Counted from the stretch's first letter, positions 18,346 to 34,480 are shown. The stretch is 38,214 nucleotides of DNA from Chthoniobacterales bacterium (GCA_014879535.1 JACSRX010000010.1:1-38214), one strand, 5' to 3'. A program made the numbers and translations. The notes: generated by a model not told the origin, from the letters alone.

Positions 18346-19785
18346 TCAGGCCTTCGCACGTTCGACCACCACCTCGCTGCCCTCGATCCGCAGCACCACA
18401 ACCTCCTCCCCCGGCGGCAAAAATTCGCCCGCGGCCCGCGCATCAAAAATCCCGCCGCCGAATTCGGCGCGCCCGACCGGACGCAGCATGGACACCGACC
18501 TGCCTCGGTCCCCCGCACGCACCGGCAGACCGATCAGCCCCGGGCCGCCCTCGGGAAACGACTCACCGGCAGGCTGGCTCGCAGACAACACCAGCCTCCG
18601 CAGCCCCGGAATTTTCGGGAAGAACTGTGCGAGGAAGAAAATCGCGACGGCGGAGAGCAGCATCGCGATCCCGAGGTTGGCCAGCGGCTGCACAAACATC
18701 CCGAAGTCGGGCCACTGCGGCGCATTCGGGTAATAATCCACCATCGCCCACAACATCGAGCCGAGCATGAGCGCCGTGCCGCTGAGTGCCAGCACCACCA
18801 CGCCGGGCATGAATATCAGTTCGAGAAGGACAAGAATCGCCCCGAGAACGAAAAACGCCACCACCTCCATCCCCGTCAGCCCGGCGATGTAGTGCCCCGC
18901 GAAAAACAGCAGGAAACAAATGCCCGCGATCACCCCCGGCACGCCGAACCCGGGGGACTTGAACTCGATGTAGGTGCCGATGATCCCTCCCAGCAGGAAA
19001 ATCGGGGCGAACATGGTGATGACCAACGCGGCGCGCTCGAACCCGCTGGGCTCAGCCTCCACCACGGGTCCCTTCAAACCTGCATCCCTCACCAGCGCTG
19101 CCACGGAGGGCGCAATGCCGTCGGCCAACAGCGGCTTGCCGCCGAATTTCTCAACCGCCTCCTGGGCGCTCAGCGTGAGCAACTCGTCCTTGTCGCAGAT
19201 GACTTTGTCGCCGATCTTCACCTCCTTGTCCTTGTTGATGAAGGCCTCGGCGATTTCCGGATTGTGTCCGTTGCTCTCCGCCGCACTCCGGAAGTAGCCG
19301 GAGTAGTAGGAGACGATCTTGGCATTGAGGGTCTCCGGGATTTCCTGCCCTGCGCTCATCACAGGCGCCGCGGCCCCGATCGCACTCACCGGGGCCATCC
19401 AGATATGCTTCGTGCCAAGCGCGATGAGCGCCCCGGCCGAGCCCGCATTCGGATTCACATAGGTGAAGGTCGGAGCATCCACCTTCTGCAATGCCTGCAG
19501 GATTTCCACCCCGGCCCCGAGTTCGCCTCCCGGGGTATCCATATCGAGGATGAAGGCCGATGCCTTGGCCGCTTCGCCCATCTTGATGATGCGCCGCAGG
19601 AAGAAAAACTGCGCTTGGGAAACCTCCCCCTTCAACGGGATCACCACCACCGCCCCCTCGGGCATCGCCCCGGAGAGTGGACTGACCACCGGCAAAGGCG
19701 CACCCCCAGCCGTCTCCTCATCCTCCGCCCGAAGGGAATTCCAGCCGGCGGCAACCAGCAGCAGCAAGGCAATGGCACGTCTCAT
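18346..19785 (-). CDS. NfeD-family membrane serine protease
   Basis: 479 residues from ATG 19785, with a signal peptide (MRRAIALLLLVAAGWNSLRAED). Residues ~40-240 are a ClpP-class protease domain: D-M-D-T-P-G-G, N-A-G-S-A-G-A with the nucleophile Ser, and a Lys in N-A-K-I-V-S-Y-Y. Four or five membrane segments follow (about 255-400), then a C-terminal NfeD OB-fold domain. This long form (1510-N type) is usually linked to membrane quality control or raft proteins, but no SPFH/stomatin gene is adjacent. It is divergent from dnaG across 97 bases. Confidence 0.88.
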   Translation of the reverse strand: MRRAIALLLLVAAGWNSLRAEDEETAGGAPLPVVSPLSGAMPEGAVVVIPLKGEVSQAQFFFLRRIIKMGEAAKASAFILDMDTPGGELGAGVEILQALQKVDAPTFTYVNPNAGSAGALIALGTKHIWMAPVSAIGAAAPVMSAGQEIPETLNAKIVSYYSGYFRSAAESNGHNPEIAEAFINKDKEVKIGDKVICDKDELLTLSAQEAVEKFGGKPLLADGIAPSVAALVRDAGLKGPVVEAEPSGFERAALVITMFAPIFLLGGIIGTYIEFKSPGFGVPGVIAGICFLLFFAGHYIAGLTGMEVVAFFVLGAILVLLELIFMPGVVVLALSGTALMLGSMLWAMVDYYPNAPQWPDFGMFVQPLANLGIAMLLSAVAIFFLAQFFPKIPGLRRLVLSASQPAGESFPEGGPGLIGLPVRAGDRGRSVSMLRPVGRAEFGGGIFDARAAGEFLPPGEEVVVLRIEGSEVVVERAKA

Positions 19786-19882
19786 CCTGTCCAATCTCCC
19801 CCGCACCCCGCACTCCCTCAAGCGGATTCGCGCCGCAAGAAATCCCGGGCACCGGTTTGCGCCCTCGGCTACACTCCGTCCC

Positions 19883-21664
19883 ATGCCCCGCATCGCCGAG
19901 GAAAGCATCGAGCAGGTCGCCGCCGCGAACGACATCGTCGAGGTGATCGGCAGCTACTTTCCGCTCAAAAGGGCGGGCACGAGCTGGCGCGCCCTGTGCC
20001 CGTTCCACCGCGAGAAAAGCCCGTCCTTCCACGTCAGCCCGCAGAAGCAGGCCTACTACTGCTTCGGCTGCGGGGCCGGCGGCAGCATGTTCAAGTTCGT
20101 GATGGAATACGAACGCGTGGACTTCGTCACCGCCGTGCAGCGCCTCGCCCAGCGGGCCGGCATCACGATCATCGAGGAGGCATCGTCGCCCGAGGACGGA
20201 CGCCGCCGCCAGTTGCGCGATCGCCTGCTCGATCTCCACCGCCTCGCCGCTGCGTGGTTCGCGCAGAATCTCCTCCGCTCCCCGGGCGGCTCGGGCGCAC
20301 GGGACTACCTCAAGTCCCGCGCGATTTCCTCCGAGATCGCCCGCGAATGGCAGCTCGGATACGCCCCCGACAGCTGGGACGCATTCCTCGGCCACGCGCG
20401 TCAATCCGGCTTCCGCGACGAGGAGCTGCGGTCCAGCGGGCTCTTCTCCGGCGGTGGGGACGGACCGCTCCGGGATCGCTTCCGCCAGCGCCTGATGTTC
20501 CCCATCTGCAACGACTACGGCGAGGTCATCGCCTTCAGCGGACGCGTTCTTCCGCCCTCCGAGGATCCGGCAAAATACGTCAACTCGCCGGAAACCCCTC
20601 TCTTCACCAAGGGCCGCGCGCTCTTCGGCCTCCACAAGGCACGACGCCCGTTGGCGGAGGCCGGTGTGGCCATCGTGTGCGAGGGCCAGCTCGACCTGAT
20701 CCGCATCTTCGAAAGCGGCATGCAAAATGTGGTCGCGCCGCAAGGCACCGCATTCACCCCGGCCCAAGCGCGCCTGCTCCGGCGCTACGCCGAAACTGCC
20801 ATCCTCTGCTTCGACTCGGACCGCGCCGGGCGCACCGCCGTGGAGCGCTCGCTCCCCATCCTCCTCGCCGCCGGCTTCGGTGTCCGCGTCGCCGCCTTGG
20901 CGCCCGGCGACGACCCCGACTCGCTCATCCGTCGGGATGGAGCGGAAAGCTTCCGGACGATTGTCGACAAGGCCCCGGACTATTTCGATTTTGCCGTGGA
21001 TGAGGCGAGCACTTCCGGCGCCATCGAGAGCGCGGCCGCCAAGACCGTGCTTGTGCGGAAGCTTGCCGGTTTCGCCGCCTCGCTCCCCGATGCCGTGGCC
21101 CGCGAATCCCTTGCGGCCCGGTTGGGGCCTCGATTCGCCATTTCCCCCCAAGCCTTTCTTGCCGCCGTCCCCAAGAAAGCCCCGGCAGAAACAGAACCTG
21201 TCGATGAACTTCCCGCATCCGAGCCGAGGACCAAAGAGCCAGACCCCGACGTTCTGCTTCTCATCCACACGGCGCTGGTTTCCTTGGAGGCACGGCAATG
21301 GCTGGCCGCACAGGACACAGCCGATGTCCTTGCCAACCTTCCCGGGCTGCCCCTGCTGCAACAGTGCCTAGCCTCCTCCTTTGACCCTTCCGACACAACA
21401 GCCACTCAGACTTTCATTGCGACCTTGGACCCCAGGGGGCAATCCGTGTTCGCCTCCCTTCTCATGGGGCGCCCACCAACCAACCCTGTAACCATCGCCC
21501 GAGAGACCATCCAAACCCTGCGCTGCCGTCCGCTCGAGGCCGAAAGGAAAGCCCTCACCGCGCAAATCCACCAAGCCGGACTCCTCCCCGAAACCATCGA
21601 GCGGCTCCAATCCCAAGTTATTGACATTAACCGCAGGATCGCGGAGATTGCCGGGTCGCAGTGA
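19883..21664 (+). CDS. dnaG: DNA primase DnaG
   Basis: 593 residues. The N-terminal CHC2 zinc finger ([11 protein letters not shown]...CFGCGAGG at about 38-66), the RNA polymerase core with G-R-V-L, and the TOPRIM motifs (V-C-E-G-Q-L-D and C-F-D-S-D-R-A-G at about 265-315) are all present. The C-terminal ~180 residues should be the helicase-interacting domain. ATG 19883 gives the usual N-terminus [12 protein letters not shown]. It lies 94 bases upstream of rpoD, the classical macromolecular synthesis arrangement without rpsU. Confidence 0.95.
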   Translation: MPRIAEESIEQVAAANDIVEVIGSYFPLKRAGTSWRALCPFHREKSPSFHVSPQKQAYYCFGCGAGGSMFKFVMEYERVDFVTAVQRLAQRAGITIIEEASSPEDGRRRQLRDRLLDLHRLAAAWFAQNLLRSPGGSGARDYLKSRAISSEIAREWQLGYAPDSWDAFLGHARQSGFRDEELRSSGLFSGGGDGPLRDRFRQRLMFPICNDYGEVIAFSGRVLPPSEDPAKYVNSPETPLFTKGRALFGLHKARRPLAEAGVAIVCEGQLDLIRIFESGMQNVVAPQGTAFTPAQARLLRRYAETAILCFDSDRAGRTAVERSLPILLAAGFGVRVAALAPGDDPDSLIRRDGAESFRTIVDKAPDYFDFAVDEASTSGAIESAAAKTVLVRKLAGFAASLPDAVARESLAARLGPRFAISPQAFLAAVPKKAPAETEPVDELPASEPRTKEPDPDVLLLIHTALVSLEARQWLAAQDTADVLANLPGLPLLQQCLASSFDPSDTTATQTFIATLDPRGQSVFASLLMGRPPTNPVTIARETIQTLRCRPLEAERKALTAQIHQAGLLPETIERLQSQVIDINRRIAEIAGSQ

Positions 21665-21758
21665 TTTGACCGAAAACACGGGGGGCGCCCCCGCGTTCGG
21701 GCACCATTGCAGGGAAGCCGGCCCAGCACCCCGGCAACCAGACCGCACCCACCCTTGT

Positions 21759-23684
<1,926 letters not shown>

Positions 23685-23733
23685 CCGGACTCCTGCGTCG
23701 CAACCCGGGCCACCCACCGGGGTTCAACCTTTC

Positions 23734-24072
23734 ATGTCGGACGATCAAAAGCTCTGGGATCTTCTGGGTCGCTCACCCCGGCCGGCTGCCCCGCCCTTTT
23801 TCGCATCGCGCGTGATGCGTGCCATCGGACCCCGCCGCCAGGAGGAACCGGTTTGGTTCCCGGCCCTGCTGCGATGGCTTGCTCCCGCCACCATCGCAGC
23901 CCTGCTCATCCTCGCCATCGCACCGCAGTCGGCGCAGGAGGACAACTCCGCTGTCGCCGACTCCGATCTCACCACGCTCGACCTTGTCGAAATGCTCAGC
24001 CCCGAGGACTACCAGATTCTGACCTCCGCCGGGTGGCCCTACGACAACACGCTTCTGACGGGCACCTTTTGA
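23734..24072 (+). CDS. Small single-pass membrane protein of unknown function
   Basis: 112 residues. N-terminal cytoplasmic segment with SPRPAAPPFFASRVMRAI, one transmembrane helix (about 47-66), then an acidic outer segment ending T-G-T-F. It follows rpoD by 49 bases and is followed by a strong terminator, so it is the last gene of the dnaG-rpoD unit. The layout recalls small anchored partners of sigma factors or anti-sigma proteins, but no such domain can be recognised. Confidence 0.65.
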   Translation: MSDDQKLWDLLGRSPRPAAPPFFASRVMRAIGPRRQEEPVWFPALLRWLAPATIAALLILAIAPQSAQEDNSAVADSDLTTLDLVEMLSPEDYQILTSAGWPYDNTLLTGTF

Positions 24073-24079
24073 CATGAAG

Positions 24080-24105
24080 AAAGCGCCGGGTTTGCCCGGC
24101 GCTTT
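24080..24105 (+). terminator. Intrinsic terminator after the dnaG-rpoD unit
   Basis: Perfect 11-bp stem AAAGCGCCGGG (24080-24090) with CCCGGCGCTTT (24095-24105) around the loop TTTG. Because the stem has A-run and T-run ends it can work in both directions and may also end the leftward surface-protein transcript whose stop lies at 24139. Confidence 0.8.
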
Positions 24106-24138
24106 GCATTCAAATCTGTCGAAAAGGCGATCCCGAAT

Positions 24139-25614
24139 CTACGAGTGGCGGTAGCTCTCGAAACGATCCCGTGCGGGCGGACGAAGCCCCAGCACGCTCT
24201 TTGCGTCACGAAGCAGGCGTCGTCGAGCCGGCCACAGGAACATCCCCGCCAAGCCCAACGCCGCCACCATCGTCGAAGTCTCGGGGATCGCCGTGATCGT
24301 GAAAGTGCTTGAACCTCCGTCCCAGTTGTAGCTGAAAGCATTGCTGATGCTGAACAGGCTTCCGTTGTTGATCGTCGAGGTCAGGTCCGACTTGAAGGTG
24401 AGAACGTTGCCTTCCAGGAAATTGCTCACCGTCAGCAGGCTGCTGGGCGTATACGTCCCGAAGGACAGTGTTCCTGTGGAACCCGTGCCGAAGTCCAGCG
24501 TGGATGCCGTGGTGAGCGTCAGGTTCCCCATGGTCTCGGAAACGCCCGACCCGCGGCGGATCGTGCCGCCGGAAAGCGTGACATCGGCCGCATTGTTGAT
24601 CTGCTCGTTTTGCGAAATGATCAAAGTGGCCCCGCTGTGAACTGCAACAGACGTGGTGGCCCCCGCCGCCGCCCCGCCTCCGGTCGTGTTGAGATTGAGC
24701 ACGCCATTGCTGATCGTGGTGGCACCTCCATAGGTGTTGTTGGCACTGAAAGTCACAGTGCCAGCGCCGTTTTTCACCACGGCGTTTGTCGTTGCCCCGT
24801 TGTTGCCCACAACACCCGTGATGTCCTTGAATTCCGCGGTGTTGTTGCTGAAGTTCAGGTAGGAAGCGTTCGAAACCACGATGGGACCGAACAGTGCATC
24901 CATGTTCGCCCCGAGATTGTAGACAGCGAGACGCTGGATGGTGCCCCCCGAGCCGGCAAGGTCGCTCATGTTGTAGGTGAACTCGGTTGTCGAACTGGAA
25001 TCCCCGTAGGAAATCGTGAACTGTTTGTCCGAAAGGATCGTGACGCGGTAATACTCCCCGTCCTTGAAGTCGGCAAAATCCGGGCCACCGAATGTGGATC
25101 CCCCAACAATCGCTGTGTTGGCGCCCCCTCCGACATACTCGACACGCAGCAAGCTGTCGCTCGTTACCCGGCCGAGTGCGTTGCTCGACCCGCCATTGTA
25201 GATGTCAGTTCCGCTGTAAAGGGCGAACCCGACGCGCCCGCCCGTCGTGATACCCGAGCGTCCACCCCCGGTCTGCCCGCCCATGTTGATGAGAAGCACC
25301 TGACCAACATTCAACGACTGTGCAGTGCCTCCCAAGGAGCCATCCGTCGTCAGCAAACGTCCATCCACTTGCCCGTTGTTCGTCGAACCGCCAAAACTGT
25401 ATTCGGCAAAATTGTAGGGAGAAGCCGGCGTGAACGACCCGGAATCCTGGCTCCAGACATTGCTGTAACTTCCGCTGTAGGTCACTTGGGCGTGGGTGAA
25501 GCTCGGACAAAGCGCCGCAGCAACCGCGAACACAGCCATGGTCGATGTTTTCCAACCGTGAAAAATTCCAGGACAACCGCGCCGCGCGGAAAGCAATAAC
25601 GTGTGTGCACTCAT
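24139..25614 (-). CDS. PEP-CTERM surface protein with autotransporter-type beta repeats
   Basis: 491 residues from ATG 25614; ATG 25539 (MAVFAVAAALCPSFTHA) is an alternative that starts right at the signal peptide. After the signal come a ~200-residue beta-rich domain, then an autotransporter-associated repeat (NGAGTVTFSANNTYGG, then I-S-N-G-V-L-N-L), then the PEP-CTERM sorting signal A-I-P-E-T-S followed by a hydrophobic stretch and RRR. The protein is expected to be processed by exosortase and exposed or secreted. Oddly, about 22 residues (ending FESYRHS) follow the Arg cluster, where these proteins normally end. No exosortase gene is in the window. Confidence 0.85.
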   Translation of the reverse strand: MSAHTLLLSARRGCPGIFHGWKTSTMAVFAVAAALCPSFTHAQVTYSGSYSNVWSQDSGSFTPASPYNFAEYSFGGSTNNGQVDGRLLTTDGSLGGTAQSLNVGQVLLINMGGQTGGGRSGITTGGRVGFALYSGTDIYNGGSSNALGRVTSDSLLRVEYVGGGANTAIVGGSTFGGPDFADFKDGEYYRVTILSDKQFTISYGDSSSTTEFTYNMSDLAGSGGTIQRLAVYNLGANMDALFGPIVVSNASYLNFSNNTAEFKDITGVVGNNGATTNAVVKNGAGTVTFSANNTYGGATTISNGVLNLNTTGGGAAAGATTSVAVHSGATLIISQNEQINNAADVTLSGGTIRRGSGVSETMGNLTLTTASTLDFGTGSTGTLSFGTYTPSSLLTVSNFLEGNVLTFKSDLTSTINNGSLFSISNAFSYNWDGGSSTFTITAIPETSTMVAALGLAGMFLWPARRRLLRDAKSVLGLRPPARDRFESYRHS

Positions 25615-25863
25615 AATGATTACCAGCTTAGTTAATGTTAAATCAGCCTTCATCTCAACCAAAAAAAGCCGCGTCGTCAAGTTCAAAGGCGTATGGTTTT
25701 CATTGAGGCGTCTTGATTTTTGAGTCCATAACCCAATCCTCTCTTTATAAATAATATTACATCATCATTTCCCAATACATAGGCGACATTTCCTTGAAAT
25801 CCAGTGAAGACCATCACCGGATTTTCTTTTTTCTCCATCGTGCTTCCGCCAACCTCCCGGCCC
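25615..25863. promoter_or_regulatory. AT-rich divergent region between the surface protein and purS
   Basis: 249 bases with far lower GC than the surroundings, including AT runs near 25740-25765 (ttataaataatatta). It must hold the promoters for the PEP-CTERM gene (leftward) and the purine genes (rightward). No operator or riboswitch is recognised, and no credible gene is seen. Confidence 0.5.
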
Positions 25864-26100
25864 ATGAAAGCCCGCGTCACCGTGCTGCCGAAGCCGTCTG
25901 TGTTGGATCCCCAGGGCGTTGCGACTGCCGATGCCATGAAGCACCTCGGCTGGGATCAGGCGGGACGCGTGCGGGTGGGAAAAATCATTGAAATCGATTT
26001 GCCCGGGGGACGTCCGGACGAGGAAAAGCTGCACGCCATCTGTCGCGATCTCCTCTCGAACCCCGTCATCGAGGACTACACTTTCGACATCGCCGAGTGA
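25864..26100 (+). CDS. purS: FGAM synthase subunit PurS
   Basis: 78 residues, starting [18 protein letters not shown], the usual PurS opening. It bridges PurQ and PurL in the small-subunit type of phosphoribosylformylglycinamidine synthase (purine pathway step 4). The upstream frame is open, but ATG 25864 matches the family start. The stop overlaps the purQ ATG at 26100. Confidence 0.92.
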   Translation: MKARVTVLPKPSVLDPQGVATADAMKHLGWDQAGRVRVGKIIEIDLPGGRPDEEKLHAICRDLLSNPVIEDYTFDIAE

Positions 26101-26797
26101 TGAAGTTTGCCGTCCTGCGCTTCCCCGGCTCCAACTGCGACCAAGACTGCCTCCGCACCCTGCGCGACAACTTCGGCCAGGCGGCCGATCCTGTCTGGCA
26201 CAAGGAAACCTCGGTCACCGGCTACGACGTCATCATCATCCCCGGCGGCTTTTCCTACGGGGATTACCTGCGCTGCGGTGCGTTCGCACGGTATTCACCC
26301 GTCATGGCTGCCGTCCGCGAAGCGGCCGGCCGCGGAACCCCGGTTCTCGGCATCTGCAACGGCTTCCAGATCCTGTGCGAGGCCGGAATGCTGCCCGGTG
26401 CCCTCGTTCGCAACCGCGGGCTGCACTTCATCTGCCGCCATGTGCATCTGCGCCTCGGACTGACAGCGTCGCCTTTCACCTCCTCGGGAACCGTCGGTCA
26501 GGTGCTCCGCATACCCATCGCCCACGGCGAAGGATGCTACTTCGCAGCACCGGATACCCTCGATCAACTTGAGGGCGACGGACGCATCGCCTTCCGCTAT
26601 TGCACCCCCGACGGGGAAGTCTCCGCCGAAGCGAATCCGAACGGCTCGCTCGCCAACATCGCGGGCATTCTCAACAAACGCGGGAACGTCCTCGGCCTCA
26701 TGCCGCACCCCGAGCGCGCCTGCGAACAACGGCTGGGAAGCACGGACGGGCGCCTTGTTTTTGACAGCATCATCCAGTCCGCCCTTTCCGCCGTGAA

Positions 26798-26801
<4 letters not shown>
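26100..26801 (+). CDS. purQ: FGAM synthase glutaminase subunit PurQ
   Basis: 233 residues. Class I glutamine amidotransferase: nucleophile Cys in G-I-C-N-G-F-Q-I-L (about residue 87), oxyanion segment P-G-G-F-S-Y-G-D, and the catalytic His and Glu in M-P-H-P-E-R-A near the C-terminus. It supplies ammonia to PurL. ATG 26100 overlaps purS, and the stop overlaps purL (ATGA at 26798). Confidence 0.95.
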
Positions 26802-29050
<2,249 letters not shown>

Positions 29051-29062
29051 CTTGGCCTCGTC

Positions 29063-29620
29063 ATGAAGCGTCTGCCCACCGCGGGGGATCTTTCCGGATC
29101 GCTGCTCGTCGCACACCCCATGATGCCCGACCCCAACTTCCGCCGCTCCATCCTCTATCTCTCGCACCACAGTGCGGAGGACGGCGCCTTGGGCTTCATC
29201 CTCAACCGCCCGCTCGGGCAGAAATTGGGGGATCTGGAAATCGGGACGCCTCTCGATCAGGTCGCCCATGTGCCGATCTTCGAGGGCGGCCCGGTGCAGA
29301 AAAACCAGGTGATCGTTGCGAGCCTCGAATGGGATGCCGCCGCCGGAACCTGCCGCTTCGAACCCATCGAGCGCCCCGAGGGCGACCTCTCACTCCCCTC
29401 GGACAAGGGCGACAAACTCCGCGTCTTTCTCGGCTACGCCGGCTGGTCGAAAAACCAGCTCGAGCGCGAGATCGCGCTCAACTCGTGGCTTGTCCTCCGC
29501 CCACATCCGGAACTGCTCCGGTCGGATGCCGATGACACGACATGGCGCCTCATCATGAACGGTCTCGGCCCGATGTATCGCGTCCTCGCCGACGCCCCCA
29601 CGGATGCCACGCAAAATTGA
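29063..29620 (+). CDS. yqgE: YqgE/AlgH family protein (UPF0301)
   Basis: 185 residues: G-S-L-L-V-A-H-P-M-M-P-D-P-N-F near the start, G-F-I-L-N-R-P-L and G-G-P-V in the middle, F-L-G-Y-A-G-W near residue 125, all family hallmarks. Biochemical function is unknown. It lies 12 bases after purL on the same strand and overlaps the next gene by 17 bases. Confidence 0.9.
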   Translation: MKRLPTAGDLSGSLLVAHPMMPDPNFRRSILYLSHHSAEDGALGFILNRPLGQKLGDLEIGTPLDQVAHVPIFEGGPVQKNQVIVASLEWDAAAGTCRFEPIERPEGDLSLPSDKGDKLRVFLGYAGWSKNQLEREIALNSWLVLRPHPELLRSDADDTTWRLIMNGLGPMYRVLADAPTDATQN

Positions 29621-29951
29621 GCCGGGGGAGGCATCCCCGCAGATTTCGCCGTTCGCGCGCCGCGTTTACGCGGCACTGATGAAGGTTCCCCCGGGACGCG
29701 TCATCACCTACGCCGCCCTCGGGCGGCGCATCGGCTGCCGCTCGCCCCGCGCGATCGGGCAGGCCCTCCGCTCCAACCCTTTCGCCCCGCGCGTCCCCTG
29801 TCACCGCGTCATCGCCTCCGACCTCGGCCCCGGCGGCTTTTCCGGACATACGTCCGGCCCCGAACTCGCCCGCAAACTCCGGCTCCTCGCCGCCGAGGGC
29901 GTGCATTTCAAAAAAGGACGCCTCGCCGACGAGCGCCAAGCGGTCCGTTAG
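29604..29951 (+). CDS. Stand-alone Ogt/MGMT-type alkyltransferase domain
   Basis: 115 residues, only the C-terminal DNA-binding and active-site domain of O6-alkylguanine-DNA alkyltransferases: V-P-P-G-R-V-I-T-Y, an Arg-finger-like S-P-R-A-I-G-Q-A-L, the acceptor Cys in P-C-H-R-V, then G-G-F-S-G. Atl proteins of this size usually have Trp in place of Cys; here Cys is kept, so direct repair remains possible. It converges with the ECF sigma gene (stops at 29951 and 29953). Confidence 0.85.
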   Translation: MPRKIEPGEASPQISPFARRVYAALMKVPPGRVITYAALGRRIGCRSPRAIGQALRSNPFAPRVPCHRVIASDLGPGGFSGHTSGPELARKLRLLAAEGVHFKKGRLADERQAVR

Positions 29952-29952
29952 T

Positions 29953-30555
29953 TCACAACCACCCCGCCAGCTTCTCCCGCAAATTTTGCCTGGCACGGAA
30001 AAGCAGGCTCTTGACCGCAGGAACCGTCGTTCCAAGGACCTCCGCGATGTCCTCGTAGGGCATCTCCTCGTAACGCCGGAGCACCACCGCCATCCGCTGA
30101 TCCTCCGGCAATTCCGCCAGCGCCTGCTCGATCTCCCGGGCCAGTTCCGCCGCCGCGGCATCCAACGCCGGCGAATCCGCCGACACCGGTTCCCTCACAT
30201 GTTCCTCGGGTGCCGGATCGTGGAACACGGCGCCTCGCCGCGAGCGTCCGCGCCGCTCGTTGAGCACCAGCCGGCGCGTGATGGAGAACATCCATGTCGT
30301 GAATTTTGCGGATGGCACATAGCGCTCCCTCGCCTGCCAGATCCGCAGATAAACCCTCTGCGCCAGATCCTCCGCGCCCTCGATTCCCCCGAGCATCTTC
30401 GCGATGGTGCCGAAAACGCGGTCCTCCGTCGCCTCGACCAATTCACGGAACGCCGTCTCGTCACCACGCTTCACCTCGAGCATCAGCGCGACGAGTTTGG
30501 CATCCTCCTCCGTGTCCGGCCCCACCGTGCCGAATCCCTCGTCCGGCGGTCTCAT
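29953..30555 (-). CDS. ECF-type RNA polymerase sigma factor
   Basis: 200 residues from ATG 30555. Region 2 (about 35-100: F-R-E-L-V, then D-L-A-Q-R-V-Y-L-R-I-W and K-F-T-T-W-M-F-S-I-T-R-R) and region 4 (about 135-195: L-P-E-D-Q-R, then Y-E-D-I-A-E-V-L-G and V-K-S-L-L-F-R-A-R) are joined by an acidic linker. No anti-sigma gene is adjacent in the window. The start overlaps the trmB stop by 4 bases, so it is translated with the tig-clpP-clpX-trmB unit. That suggests a link to protein-folding stress, an inference from position only. Confidence 0.9.
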   Translation of the reverse strand: MRPPDEGFGTVGPDTEEDAKLVALMLEVKRGDETAFRELVEATEDRVFGTIAKMLGGIEGAEDLAQRVYLRIWQARERYVPSAKFTTWMFSITRRLVLNERRGRSRRGAVFHDPAPEEHVREPVSADSPALDAAAAELAREIEQALAELPEDQRMAVVLRRYEEMPYEDIAEVLGTTVPAVKSLLFRARQNLREKLAGWL

Positions 30556-31127
30556 GTGTTGCCTCCGCGCACCGCCTTGAAACGCCACAACGGCAATCCC
30601 GCCTGCCGGAAGCGCTCCTCGAATTCCGTCCGCGGCCAATCCTCCGGCGTCTCCCAGCTCCCCGTGCTCCACTCCCCGCGGGACGCAAATGTCCTCCGCG
30701 CCGAGGCGCAATACTCCTCCGCGTCCGAGGCGAAGAAAAACTCCCCGCCCTGCTCCACCACGCGTTCCAGCACCGAGGCGAAATCCTCCTGCACCAACCG
30801 GCGCACGGAATGCCTCCGCTTCGGCCACGGATCGCTGAAGAGCAGATACACCCGCGCCGCGCACCCCGCCGGGAAGGAGCGCAGCAGTTCCGTGACCTCC
30901 CCGTGCAGCACCCGGGCGTTGCAAAGTTCCCGGACCCGACGCGCCGTTTGCGCCACACGATAGGCCTTTTTCTCGATGCCGAGGCAATTCGACTCCGCCT
31001 CGCGCGCGGCCAGTGCGGCCAGGAAGACACCGTTCCCGCACCCCAGATCGAGAACCAGCGGGGCAACCCGGCCGAAAAGCTCCCCGGGGTCGTTCAACGA
31101 CGGGACGGCACAAGTCCCCGGTCCCAT
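30552..31127 (-). CDS. trmB: tRNA (guanine-N7-)-methyltransferase TrmB
   Basis: 191 residues. SAM-dependent methylation of G46 in tRNA variable loops. Seen: L-D-L-G-C-G-N-G (motif I), G-I-E-K-K-A-Y-R (binding the SAM ribose), S-D-P-W-P-K-R-R-H (TrmB signature) and T-E-F-E-E-R-F at the end. It is short at the N-terminus compared with the E. coli protein. It sits 4 bases after clpX. Confidence 0.9.
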   Translation of the reverse strand: MGPGTCAVPSLNDPGELFGRVAPLVLDLGCGNGVFLAALAAREAESNCLGIEKKAYRVAQTARRVRELCNARVLHGEVTELLRSFPAGCAARVYLLFSDPWPKRRHSVRRLVQEDFASVLERVVEQGGEFFFASDAEEYCASARRTFASRGEWSTGSWETPEDWPRTEFEERFRQAGLPLWRFKAVRGGNT

Positions 31128-31131
31128 AAAC

Positions 31132-32409
<1,278 letters not shown>

Positions 32410-32413
32410 GGCG

Positions 32414-33064
<651 letters not shown>

Positions 33065-33089
33065 AAAAAATCGGCCGTGGCGCCGGGCT

Positions 33090-34406
33090 TCATGCCTTGG
33101 CCTCAGGCTGTTTGACCTTAACTTTGGAGGCAAGGAAATCAAGTGCCTTGTCCCTGAGGACGTCGCCCTCGACCGACCCCAGCGCCTCGCGCTTGATCAG
33201 CTGTTTCACGAGCTTGTCCATCGGCATGTTGAGCCTCTGTGCCAGCCGCGCAATGTGCTCGGCGAGCTCCTCGCGGGTCACCTCGATCTTCTCCCCGCGG
33301 GCCACCCGCGTGAGGATGAAGTCGGCCTTGACCCGGAACTGCGCGCCCATCTGCGCATGGCCGAAGATTTCGTCCTTCTTGCTCAGCAGTTCCTCGTCGC
33401 TCAGGCCGCGCATCTGCTCGGCCTCGACAATTTCCTTCACCACGCGCCGGGCTTCGCCCATGACCATCGACGCGGGCACCTCGAACTCCACGGTCTTGAC
33501 CAGGTGCTCCATGATCGCCGCGCGTTTCTTGCGCTCGGTCTGCTCGGCGGCCGAGGCCACCAGGCGCTCGCGCAGGGTGTCGCGCAGCTCCTGCGCGCTG
33601 CGGCCAGCCACCTTCTGCGCCACTTCCTCGGTCAGCTCGGGGAGTTGCTTGGCCTTGATCCCCCTGACCTTCACGTTGTGGAGGATCTTCCTGCCGCGCA
33701 GCGCCTCGACTCCGAAATCTTCCGGCGCGGTCACCTCGACCACGCGCTCGTCGCCCTCCGCCGCTCCGGCCAACCCGGCGCAGAAACCGGGCCAGAGGCT
33801 GTCCTCGGCCATCACGAGCCACAATCCCTCTCCGCCCTTCATGGTCGAGGGCACCTCGGGACAGACTTCACCCAACGGGCGACCGTCCACCGCGGCGTCG
33901 TAGTCGAGCACCGCGTAGTCCCCCATCTGCAGCGGACGATCCTTGATGTCGGAAAACTCAGCCAGGCGCTCGAGGAGCATCTTGATGTTCCCCTCCACAT
34001 GGCTGTCTGTCACCACCTCTTCCGGCACCTCAAGATCGAGGGCGTTGATGTCGGGCAACGTGAACTCCGGTTCCAGCGTCAATTGCACGGCCAGATCAAG
34101 ATCGGCCGACCCGCTCACCTCGCCGTGCTTGAGGTCGAACGCATTGAGCACCGAGAGGTTGTTGTCCTTGGCCGCCTTGTCCACCGCCTCGCGCAGCAGG
34201 GTCTTGGCCGCCTCCTCCGCGATGGAATCCTTGTATTTGCGGGCGACCACGGCGAGCGGCGCCTTGCCCGGACGGAAGCCCGGGAGCTTCGCGGCCTTGC
34301 GGTATTCCCCGGCCAGTTTCTCCAGTTTTCCCTTCACCACTTCCGACGGCACGGTCGCGCGCAGGGTGGCCAGACAATTCGGCTGCTTTTCGACGAAGAT
34401 TTCCAT
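33090..34406 (-). CDS. tig: Trigger factor
   Basis: 438 residues from ATG 34406. Ribosome-binding N-domain with the signature G-F-R-P-G-K-A-P (about 49-56), a degenerate FKBP-type peptidyl-prolyl isomerase domain (about 165-250), and a helical C-terminal chaperone domain. First gene of the tig-clpP-clpX-trmB-sigma operon. Upstream, 34407-34480 holds a 6-bp hairpin (CCGCCG/CGGCGG, 34433-34450) and probably the promoter. Confidence 0.95.
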   Translation of the reverse strand: MEIFVEKQPNCLATLRATVPSEVVKGKLEKLAGEYRKAAKLPGFRPGKAPLAVVARKYKDSIAEEAAKTLLREAVDKAAKDNNLSVLNAFDLKHGEVSGSADLDLAVQLTLEPEFTLPDINALDLEVPEEVVTDSHVEGNIKMLLERLAEFSDIKDRPLQMGDYAVLDYDAAVDGRPLGEVCPEVPSTMKGGEGLWLVMAEDSLWPGFCAGLAGAAEGDERVVEVTAPEDFGVEALRGRKILHNVKVRGIKAKQLPELTEEVAQKVAGRSAQELRDTLRERLVASAAEQTERKKRAAIMEHLVKTVEFEVPASMVMGEARRVVKEIVEAEQMRGLSDEELLSKKDEIFGHAQMGAQFRVKADFILTRVARGEKIEVTREELAEHIARLAQRLNMPMDKLVKQLIKREALGSVEGDVLRDKALDFLASKVKVKQPEAKA

Positions 34407-34480
34407 GATTGAAAAAAGAGCGGACAACTTAACCGCCGGTGCAGCGGCGGACAAACACAATCAAGCCGGCAAGGCTCGGA

